From: Muribaculaceae bacterium | GTDB lineage: Bacteria; Bacteroidota; Bacteroidia; Bacteroidales; Muribaculaceae | Assembly (NCBI GenBank): GCA_029057255.1 | Contig: JAICZO010000245.1 | Span: 1-5,879 of the forward strand | DNA length: 5,879 nucleotides | Direction of reading: 5' to 3' | In this document: positions 1 through 5,307 of the stretch, piece by piece | Layout of the letters: the number at the start of each line of letters is the position of its first letter | Position numbering within the stretch: position 1 is the first letter of the stretch | Position numbers and translations under genes: made by a program | The notes under the pieces: generated by a model | The model's input: only the letters and a program-made list of their open reading frames with translations | The model's database searches: none | Told to the model about the DNA's origin: nothing

Positions 1-2
1 GT

Positions 3-377
3 ATACGGAAAGCGATGAGCGACGAAACGGTGTTCTGCATGGAAGGATTCTCGATGAGAGATCTGACCGAGTACTGCGGCTCAAACCAAAAATATGTCTC
101 CCAGGTGCTGAATGACGACTATGGCAAGTCCTTCACTCAACTGCTTAACGAACGCCGCATCAATGTCGCCCGCCGACGGCTGATGGACTTTGACAACTAC
201 GGCCATCTTACCATCGAAGCAATAGTATCTGACCTCGGCTTCAAGTCTCGAAGCACATTCTCCAAGACATTCAAGCGCCTCACAGGCCTGACTCCGTCAG
301 AGTTCCAACGCATGGCTTTAAAAGCAAAAGATGATCAGAGCGCTTGCAGACCCGAAGTTTCGACGGACGAAGAGTAG
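3..377 (+). CDS. AraC-family transcriptional regulator, C-terminal DNA-binding domain (5' partial)
   Basis: The frame is open to the left edge of the window (four codons precede the ATG at 15), so this is the tail of a longer protein and the ATG at 15 is probably internal. Two helix-turn-helix units of an AraC/XylS domain are visible. The first contains MRDLTEYCGSNQKYVSQVL followed by YGKSFTQLLNERRI. The second contains TIEAIVSDLGFKSRSTFSKTF followed by the hallmark end RLTGLTPSEFQR. The 'GSNxxYVSQxxN...YGKxF..LLNExRI' pattern is typical of Bacteroidota AraC regulators, which often carry N-terminal TPR or membrane segments. That sensor part lies outside the window, so the inducer is unknown. 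The last 20 or so residues are polar and unstructured, and the gene ends with TAG. It acts in the cytosol by binding DNA. No target site can be assigned here; the neighbouring plus-strand ATPase has its own apparent promoter and there is no evidence of co-regulation. Confidence 0.9.
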   Translation: MRKAMSDETVFCMEGFSMRDLTEYCGSNQKYVSQVLNDDYGKSFTQLLNERRINVARRRLMDFDNYGHLTIEAIVSDLGFKSRSTFSKTFKRLTGLTPSEFQRMALKAKDDQSACRPEVSTDEE

Positions 378-396
378 TGCAACCGGAAATAATCTG

Positions 397-404
397 TATC
401 TTTG
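397..404 (+). promoter_or_regulatory. Bacteroidota -7-like box before the protease remnant
   Basis: TATCTTTG matches the Bacteroidota sigma-ABfr -7 consensus TAnnTTTG and is followed by C. No good -33 TTTG lies at the expected distance upstream, so the match is only half a promoter. It sits about 45 bp before the DTG codons of the retropepsin-like fragment and could be the original promoter of that gene. Confidence 0.3.
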
Positions 405-417
405 CCTACCCGTCACA

Positions 418-594
418 ATAATTTCTCCTTTTCACCGCATAACCTTCGACACCGGCAGGACTGTCAAGGGCATAGGCACACGGGAGACACGTTGCGCTAT
501 CGCCAAAGAATTGCGGATAGGCAACATAACTGTCAGCGACGTACCCTTCCTTGTAACTGACATGGCTACAGGCAATGACGAAGCCGACCTGTAG
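418..594 (+). pseudogene. Remnant of a retropepsin-like aspartic protease
   Basis: In the frame ending at the TAG of 592-594 the translation contains ITFDTG (Asp codon 448-450), then TVKGIGT, then AIAKELRIGNITVSDVPFLV. Known bacterial retropepsin-like proteins have an (V/I)xxDTGA active-site motif, a GxG loop about 30 residues later, and then an 'IGN..(l/v).(n/d)VPF.V' strand. Here the DTG and the GIG segment are only a few residues apart, so about 25 residues appear deleted. The usual Ala after DTG is Arg, and the frame stops shortly after GNDEAD, before the C-terminal half. No ATG, GTG or TTG lies in this frame between position 405 and the DTG; the only upstream ATG (331) is inside the AraC gene in another frame. 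I therefore read it as a decayed gene with loss at both ends and in the middle. The left limit is approximate. The family assignment is by remembered motif pattern and not a search. Confidence 0.5.
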
Positions 595-606
595 CACCGT
601 CTCCTT

Positions 607-623
607 CCGTAAAAAAATTACGG
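607..623. terminator. Short hairpin CCGTAA-A5-TTACGG
   Basis: A perfect 6-bp inverted repeat (607-612 and 618-623) with a 5-base all-A loop lies just after the protease remnant and before the ATPase promoter. There is no clear U-run on the plus-strand side. It could be a weak terminator for upstream transcription or a chance palindrome. Confidence 0.25.
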
Positions 624-628
624 CACTA

Positions 629-662
629 TTTGTGTATATGATAATTTTGCCCTATATTTTTG
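629..662 (+). promoter_or_regulatory. Bacteroidota-type promoter for the AAA ATPase
   Basis: A TTTG at 629-632 (-33-like) is followed after 22 bp by TATTTTTG at 655-662 (-7-like, consensus TAnnTTTG), then C. A second -7-like match, TAATTTTG, lies at 642-649 but has no good -33 partner. The first pair would start transcription around 667-670, leaving a leader of only about 10 nt before the ATG at 679. The upstream match would leave a more usual leader. The segment is strongly AT-rich, as expected for a promoter. Confidence 0.45.
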
Positions 663-678
663 CAAACATTTTACATGT

Positions 679-1803
679 ATGCTCAAGAAATTCAAAGTAA
701 AAGGTTTTACATCCTTTAAAGAGGAGACTGTTTTCGACCTTTCATCGCCCAAATCGTATGCCTTTCTCCCTGAATGTATTAAAGACGGAGTTGTAAGAAG
801 TTCGGTGATACATGGCTGTAACGGAGTCGGCAAATCGAATCTCGGGCTTGCGCTTTTTGACATTTTCGACCATCTTACCGACTTCCGTGCAGACAGAACT
901 CTGTACCGCACATATCTCAATGCCGATCTGCCCGAAGGCCAACGGTTTGCCGAGTTTGAATACACCTTCAACTTTGAGGGCGTAGATGTAATATACAATT
1001 ACTGCAAGACATCGCTGTCTGACTTCGTATACGAACGACTGACGATTGGCGGTGTGGAAGTTATATCATCCGACCGTCGCAAAGACACGGCTTTCGTGTG
1101 CACCCTGCCGGGAACAGACTCGCTGCGCAAGACAATCACTGACAGTTCTATTTCTGTTCTCAAATACATAAAGTCGAATACGGAGAGAGATACATCGGTC
1201 GAGAACCGTGTGTTTGACGCTATGTTCGTATTCGTCAGCAAAATGCTTTATTTCAAGTGCCTTGACTTTAAAGCCTACATAGCAGAGCCTCCTAAAAACA
1301 ATAATTTCATCACAGACATAATAGAGGCCGACAAAGTCAAGGAATATGAATCGTTCCTGAAAGCTTGCGGCATCATTACAAACCTGCGTGTTGAGGGCGA
1401 AGGCAACCGCCATACAATAGTAAATGTATACGGAACGGATTCGTATCCGCTTGACGAAGTGTGGTCTACAGGCACACATGCCCTCTCGATTTTCTTCTGT
1501 TGGCTGATGCGCATGAAGAACGGTAATGTGAGCTTCCTGTTCATTGATGAATTTGACGCATTCTATTATTACACCCTGTCGCGCGGTATAATAAAGCAAT
1601 TGCGTGAGATAACAAATCTCCAGTTTACCGTTACCACCCACAATCCGGCCACAATCTCGACATCTCTGTTGAGACCCGACTGCTACTTCATAATGGACAA
1701 AGCCGGTATCAAGCCCCTGTCGGCACGCACCGACAGAGAGCTGCGCGAGGCTCACAACCTCGAAAAGATGTTCAAAGCTGACGCATTCTCAAGCATATCA
1801 TGA
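679..1803 (+). CDS. AAA15-family ATPase (RloA/AbiLii/OLD-like), probable defence component
   Basis: This is an ABC/SMC-like ATPase of 374 aa, complete for the family. The N-terminus MLKKFKVKGFTSFKEE is the standard first strand of AAA15 proteins and supports the ATG at 679. Walker A is GCNGVGKSN at residues 46-54. The central part (about 70-240) is the variable insert. An STGTHAL segment near 263-269 takes the place of the ABC signature. Walker B is FLFIDEFDAF (286-295) with Glu291 as the likely catalytic base, and TTHNP (319-323) supplies the H-loop. The C-terminal RELREAHNLEKMF motif (353-365) is shared by a subgroup of these proteins. All ATPase motifs are intact. Members of this class work in phage-defence or abortive-infection pairs with a nuclease or TOPRIM-type partner; that role is inferred here. 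No Shine-Dalgarno is seen. The gene is more AT-rich than the operon to its right, consistent with transfer. Its stop overlaps an ATG, but no partner gene follows. Confidence 0.85.
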   Translation: MLKKFKVKGFTSFKEETVFDLSSPKSYAFLPECIKDGVVRSSVIHGCNGVGKSNLGLALFDIFDHLTDFRADRTLYRTYLNADLPEGQRFAEFEYTFNFEGVDVIYNYCKTSLSDFVYERLTIGGVEVISSDRRKDTAFVCTLPGTDSLRKTITDSSISVLKYIKSNTERDTSVENRVFDAMFVFVSKMLYFKCLDFKAYIAEPPKNNNFITDIIEADKVKEYESFLKACGIITNLRVEGEGNRHTIVNVYGTDSYPLDEVWSTGTHALSIFFCWLMRMKNGNVSFLFIDEFDAFYYYTLSRGIIKQLREITNLQFTVTTHNPATISTSLLRPDCYFIMDKAGIKPLSARTDRELREAHNLEKMFKADAFSSIS

Positions 1804-1850
1804 GAATCTTGCCGGCAAGTCAGCCGACTCGCCGAATAAGTTCGGACTGA
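1800..1850 (+). pseudogene. Aborted 16-codon frame at an ATGA overlap, possible stump of a lost partner gene
   Basis: The ATPase stop TGA (1801-1803) overlaps an ATG at 1800-1802, the four-base ATGA arrangement of translationally coupled genes. The frame reads MRILPASQ... and stops at 1848-1850. A start of the form MRIL is common for small effector proteins coded after such ATPases, but the sequence after four codons runs into a palindrome and the terminator region and shows no family signal. It may be the first codons of a deleted effector, or a chance overlap. Confidence 0.25.
1808..1819. repeat. 12-bp perfect palindrome CTTGCCGGCAAG
   Basis: A perfect palindrome with no loop lies 5 bp after the ATPase stop. 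It is directly followed by further short inverted repeats: CCGAA/TTCGG at 1832-1836 and 1841-1845, and the alternative pairing of 1819-1827 with 1842-1851 through one bulge. It may contribute to mRNA 3'-end structure or mark a junction. Confidence 0.5.
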
Positions 1851-1855
1851 CGAAA

Positions 1856-1884
1856 TCGGGACGGCCTGCTACAGACCGTCCCGA
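1856..1884. terminator. Bidirectional terminator hairpin between convergent genes
   Basis: TCGGGACGG (1856-1864) pairs perfectly with CCGTCCCGA (1876-1884). Inside, CTG (1866-1868) pairs with CAG (1872-1874) around a 3-base loop after one mismatch. The 9-bp, GC-rich stem lies between the ends of two convergent genes, where a shared terminator is expected. On the minus strand the stem is followed by TTT and on the plus strand by a moderately T-rich stretch, so the U-tracts are weak but the stem is strong. Confidence 0.75.
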
Positions 1885-1889
1885 CAACC

Positions 1890-1911
1890 ATCATTTATCT
1901 ATCATTTACCT
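1890..1911. repeat. 11-bp tandem duplication across the hydrolase stop codon
   Basis: Two adjacent 11-mers, ATCATTTATCT (1890-1900) and ATCATTTACCT (1901-1911), differ at one base. The second copy contains the TAA stop (minus strand) of the alpha/beta hydrolase. It is probably a small slippage duplication. Confidence 0.6.
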
Positions 1912-2682
1912 TATGTGCTTCAGCCACTCGCCAAGCATCGACGTCCAGGCCGGCTTGTATTCGTAGCTGTCGCGAAAACCCCAGCCATGTCCGCCCGTTG
2001 GGAAGATGTGCATGGTGACGGGTACTCCGCAGGCGGCAAGGGCGCCGCAATAGTCGAGCGCATTGCGCACGGGCACGCTTTTGTCGTCGGCACAGTGGAA
2101 GACTATAGCCTCGGGGGTATCGGCGCTGACCTGCTTCTCGTTGGAGTATAGCACTACGGTCTCGTCTGACGGGTTCTTGCCGAGCAGATTGTTTCGCGAC
2201 CCGCGATGGGTGAACGACGCATCCATCGTGACGACCGGATAGAAGAGTATCTGGAAGTCAGGTCGTGTCAGAGAGTCGGTGTAATGTGTCGCCAGCGTCG
2301 AGGCAAGGTGTCCTCCGGCCGAGAATCCCATGATTCCGACCTTATCGGCCATGCCTCGCATGAGACGTATAGCCTTGAAGCCGTCCTCCGACGGTACGGT
2401 GCGGTCACCGCCGGGCAGACGGTAGCGCAGCACGGCATAGGTGATGCCCTGCGACGTGAACCACTCGGCCATGTCGAAGCCTTCGTGATTCATGGCATGG
2501 TGCGCATATCCACCGCCGGGACAGGAGATGACGGCCACGCGGCTGTCGCCCTCGGCGGGGAAGACATAGAGCATCGCTGCCGAGTCGGCGTCGAGAGGGA
2601 TGTCAACCCTCTCCGAAGCCATCGCCACGGCAGTGCCGGCAAGCAGAGCCACGACGAGGAAGAATTGCCTTATAACATTCAT
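1906..2682 (-). CDS. Secreted alpha/beta hydrolase (esterase/acetylxylan-esterase-like)
   Basis: A 258-aa serine hydrolase. I chose the ATG at 2680-2682 because it follows the kinase stop by 5 nt and begins a signal peptide: MNVIRQ, then a hydrophobic run FFLVVALLAGTAVAMA, with cleavage likely after about residue 20-22. A longer frame exists but would overlap the kinase. The fold markers are in order: CPGGGY (54-59) as oxyanion loop, GFSAGG (119-124) with nucleophile Ser121, HCADDKSVPVRN (196-207) with Asp199 or Asp200, and GGHGWG (230-235) with His232. This matches the small alpha/beta hydrolases of Bacteroidota polysaccharide loci (BD-FAE and acetyl-esterase type), which remove ester groups from glycans in the periplasm. 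The substrate cannot be read from sequence. As last gene of the operon it ends just before the terminator hairpin. Deacetylation of an O-acetylated host or plant glycan is the most likely role; a peptidase-type activity is less likely. Confidence 0.87.
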   Translation of the reverse strand: MNVIRQFFLVVALLAGTAVAMASERVDIPLDADSAAMLYVFPAEGDSRVAVISCPGGGYAHHAMNHEGFDMAEWFTSQGITYAVLRYRLPGGDRTVPSEDGFKAIRLMRGMADKVGIMGFSAGGHLASTLATHYTDSLTRPDFQILFYPVVTMDASFTHRGSRNNLLGKNPSDETVVLYSNEKQVSADTPEAIVFHCADDKSVPVRNALDYCGALAACGVPVTMHIFPTGGHGWGFRDSYEYKPAWTSMLGEWLKHIR

Positions 2683-2687
2683 CGCTG

Positions 2688-3620
2688 TCAGATTTTTTCG
2701 GGGAAGAGTATCAGGGCTGCCGCGCCGAGACATCCGGCACGGTTTCCGAGCTCGGCGGGTACTATTGATGTGCCAGCCGCGCAGACCTCCATCACCTGCA
2801 CTCCGACAACACGGCGCAGACGCTCGAAGTAGAAGTCGCCGGCCTCGGAGATACCTCCGCCGACCACTACTCTCTCCGGTGCGAAGACGTTTATCACCGA
2901 TGCTATGCCGTGGCCGAGATACATCCAGTGCTCCGACATGGCCTGCGTCGCTACCGGATCGGCGTCATGATAGAGCCGCACAATCTCGCGGCCGTCGGCT
3001 TCACGGCCTGACAGCGTCTTATAGCGTCGGACCAGGGCGGCTGTCGAAGCATAGTGCTCGAGACATCCGCGTCCGCCGCAGTTGCACTCCTCGCCGTCGC
3101 ACTTGACGGTGATGTGTCCCACTTCCATGCCGCGGCCTTCGTGTCCGCGCCACATGTGGCCGTTGATAAGCGCTGCCGAGCCTATGCCGGTGCCTACTGT
3201 GATGAAGAGAGCGTCGCTGACACCGCGTGCAGCTCCGAACATCCACTCGCCGACAGCCATAGCGTTGGCGTCGTTGGATGCGGCGACGCGCATCCCGCAC
3301 AGTTTCTCGAGAGCGTCGGCAAGGCTGACATTCTCCCATCCGGCGATGTTCTCGGCACCGCCGAGAACCCGCCGTTTGTCGGGCGACACTATGCCGGGGG
3401 TGCCGATGCCCACGCCTATAGGGGTGATGGCGCTTGCCTCAGCCCACTCGCGGCAGGCCTTGACAGCCGTGGCGAGAGCGGCGATGACTGCGTCGGCGCC
3501 TTCGGTGGCCGGTGTCGGCAGCGAGCCCTCGAAGGGTATCTCGCCGCTGCGGCTTACGACGGCGTATTTTATGGCCGTGCCGCCCAGATCAATGCCAATG
3601 GCGTATTCGTTCATATCCAT
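2688..3620 (-). CDS. ROK-family sugar kinase (glucokinase/N-acetylhexosamine kinase-like)
   Basis: A 310-aa protein, the normal length for ROK kinases. The phosphate-binding motif IDLGGTAIK is at residues 10-18 (Asp11), and catalytic Asp117 sits in SNDANA. The second glycine-rich motif TVGTGIGSA is at 141-149. The ROK signature follows: EVGH (Glu166, His169), the zinc site CNCGGRGC (Cys179, Cys181, Cys186) and Glu188. VVVGGGIS (251-258) is the adenosine-side motif. The intact zinc site and Glu/His sugar contacts indicate an active kinase and not a ROK repressor; there is no N-terminal helix-turn-helix. It should phosphorylate a hexose such as glucose, GlcNAc or ManNAc in the cytosol with ATP. 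Specificity cannot be decided here. The ATG at 3618-3620 overlaps the upstream stop as TGATG, suggesting translational coupling; an alternative start is Met3. Its place between exported enzymes suggests it traps the monosaccharide they help to release. Confidence 0.93.
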   Translation of the reverse strand: MDMNEYAIGIDLGGTAIKYAVVSRSGEIPFEGSLPTPATEGADAVIAALATAVKACREWAEASAITPIGVGIGTPGIVSPDKRRVLGGAENIAGWENVSLADALEKLCGMRVAASNDANAMAVGEWMFGAARGVSDALFITVGTGIGSAALINGHMWRGHEGRGMEVGHITVKCDGEECNCGGRGCLEHYASTAALVRRYKTLSGREADGREIVRLYHDADPVATQAMSEHWMYLGHGIASVINVFAPERVVVGGGISEAGDFYFERLRRVVGVQVMEVCAAGTSIVPAELGNRAGCLGAAALILFPEKI

Positions 3621-5272
3621 CAGGCTTTTTCAACCCAGATGGGCGAAGTCCATGCCCACTGGCCGTCGCGCTGACGCACGCGGGCGTAATAGTAATCGGT
3701 GTCGCGCTCGGCCTTCTCGTCGGTCATGATATGGCCTACGCAGAAAGTAGACTCGGTGGCGGCACGCTCGAACTGTATCGCTTCCGACAGCCATCCGCGG
3801 AGGAAGTGAGCGCGGCTGCCTTCGAGCAGCTCTGCCAGGGTGTGTTCGTAATGCTTGCCGTTGAAGTCGGCTATAATCTTAGCGTCGCGGGGCATCTCGA
3901 CATCAAGAATCACGCCCTGCATGGCGGCGGTGAGCACGTTGGGGTTCTTGCTCGAGTACATGTCAAGCTCCACGTGACGGTCGCCGCGCTCGAGCACACG
4001 GTTGACACGGGTGTGGAACTCGGTCTCACCCGGCTGGGGCGATGTGAAGGCAGCGCCGCGGAAACATGTCTGAATGTCGCGGATACGACCGTCGCTGAGG
4101 CCGAGACGTCCTGCCCAGTGCACATATTCCTCCTCGCGGTTCCAGCCGAAGTTCACCTTGAGTTTGGCGCGTACGGTGTCGCCGTCGGGAGCGATATTGC
4201 GGTGGGGAGCGTTGAGGCGTGCGATGCACTCGCCGTTCTTGATGATGTCGACATAGTCGATGTTGTTCATAGCCTCGACGTTGACGTATATCTCGCGCTT
4301 GCCGGCCTGGATGACATCGCCTGTTCGGCCGCCGTTGATGCGGAAGTCGACCTTGATGCGGTCGCCTGTGATGCCGCACACGTGGCGGTTTGCCATCGCG
4401 TTCCAGAGGCTGTCGCGGTCGAGCTTGTCGCAGAAGACGCCGATGCGGCCGTCGCCATAGCTGCCGGGGTAGCCGGCGTGCTGGTCGGTCGAGCACATGA
4501 GACCGAACTTGTTGCCACGCTCGAGGCCGTAGAGAACAGAGCCTTCCCAGATACGGGGACCCATGTCGTGAAGGTAGTTGTAGTCGCCCTGGTCGCTCTC
4601 GGCGAGGCCGTGGCGCGAGAACATCTCGACGAAGGGCGCGCGGCTGCTCTCCTCGAAGGCGTCCCAGTTGTAGCCGCGGAAGCCTGTCTGATAGCCCATG
4701 TGGTGGGGTGTGACGAAGCAGTCATAGTCGGCCAGGCGGCGACGCAGGTCGGGCACGGAAGTACACTCGACAAGGGGCACGTTGAAGTCGCGGAAAAGGG
4801 CCACATGGTCGCCGTGCTCCATCGAGTGGCACTCATAGGAGACGAAAGTCTCGAACTTGCCGGGGCGGTTGGCAGCCTCGATAGCGGCGCGATACTTCTC
4901 GTAGCCGCCGCGGCGCAGACGCTCGAAAGCATCTGTGTGGTAGCCGATCACCCAACCCAGACGGGGATCGTCGGCACCGGGGATGTCGGGCCACAGGGCG
5001 TGGGGAGTGATAGAGGCGAAGTCGAGCTGCTGCTCTGCTGCGGCGATGGCGTCGGCGAGGTCGCCGTGGCCATATGTCACGTTGCAGTGGTTGTGGATAT
5101 CGCCTATGAACATATTGAAGTCATCAAGGCGGGGCATATTGTTTTTGAGGTCAGCGGGCAGCGAGTCGCGGCTGCTGTCACCGAGAGCCTTTACGCATGA
5201 AGTCACGGAAGAGGCGGCGGCGAGGCCGAGGAGCGACCAGCCGGAAGTCTTCAGGAATTTACGTCTATCCAT
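3620..5272 (-). CDS. Exported PHP-superfamily / DUF3604 putative metallohydrolase, Tat signal with lipobox
   Basis: A complete 550-aa protein. The N-terminus MDRRKFLK is a twin-arginine motif, followed by a hydrophobic stretch and VTSC (Cys26), which fits a lipobox, so it may be a Tat-exported lipoprotein. The PHP-like catalytic region spans roughly 50-310. It includes GDIHNH (His60, His62), SITPH (His91), a SYECHSMEHGDH segment (Glu147, His153, His156), TPHH (His190, His191), FSRHG (His221) and STDQHAG (Asp263, His265). These His/Asp clusters are in PHP order and would bind two or three metal ions. Residues about 310-550 look like beta-sandwich, ending with YYYARVRQRDGQWAWTSPIWV-type strands seen at the end of DUF3604 proteins. 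The reaction is not established for the family; PHP domains are mostly phosphoesterases. It lies 35 nt after a sulfatase and is coupled to a sugar kinase, so a role on a sulfated or phosphorylated glycan is inferred. The family call is firm; substrate unknown. Confidence 0.88.
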   Translation of the reverse strand: MDRRKFLKTSGWSLLGLAAASSVTSCVKALGDSSRDSLPADLKNNMPRLDDFNMFIGDIHNHCNVTYGHGDLADAIAAAEQQLDFASITPHALWPDIPGADDPRLGWVIGYHTDAFERLRRGGYEKYRAAIEAANRPGKFETFVSYECHSMEHGDHVALFRDFNVPLVECTSVPDLRRRLADYDCFVTPHHMGYQTGFRGYNWDAFEESSRAPFVEMFSRHGLAESDQGDYNYLHDMGPRIWEGSVLYGLERGNKFGLMCSTDQHAGYPGSYGDGRIGVFCDKLDRDSLWNAMANRHVCGITGDRIKVDFRINGGRTGDVIQAGKREIYVNVEAMNNIDYVDIIKNGECIARLNAPHRNIAPDGDTVRAKLKVNFGWNREEEYVHWAGRLGLSDGRIRDIQTCFRGAAFTSPQPGETEFHTRVNRVLERGDRHVELDMYSSKNPNVLTAAMQGVILDVEMPRDAKIIADFNGKHYEHTLAELLEGSRAHFLRGWLSEAIQFERAATESTFCVGHIMTDEKAERDTDYYYARVRQRDGQWAWTSPIWVEKA

Positions 5273-5307
5273 TGTGTCAGTGGTATTTGAGATTTAATAA
5301 TGATTCA

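Noticed and set aside
618..998. 126-aa minus-strand frame over the ATPase promoter and start
   Set aside because: It is antisense to the start of the ATPase and includes its promoter; no motif is seen.
1066..1755. 229-aa minus-strand open frame inside the ATPase
   Set aside because: The plus-strand frame carries Walker A, Walker B and H-loop motifs; the antisense product shows no recognisable domain.
2683..2733. Upstream ATG (2731-2733) as start of the alpha/beta hydrolase
   Set aside because: It would add 17 polar residues before a good signal peptide and overlap the kinase gene by 46 nt; the ATG at 2680-2682 fits both the signal peptide and the 5-nt gap.
2206..2832. 208-aa plus-strand open frame
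   Set aside because: It is antisense to the alpha/beta hydrolase and the end of the kinase, spans their junction, and has no recognisable features.
3054..3729. Two overlapping plus-strand frames of about 206 and 215 aa
   Set aside because: Both are mirror frames of the ROK kinase, whose zinc and phosphate motifs on the minus strand are unmistakable.
3512..5200. 562-aa plus-strand open frame as a real gene
   Set aside because: It lies entirely antisense to the DUF3604 and ROK genes, has low-complexity composition and no motif, while the minus-strand protein shows a signal peptide and a full metal-site pattern.
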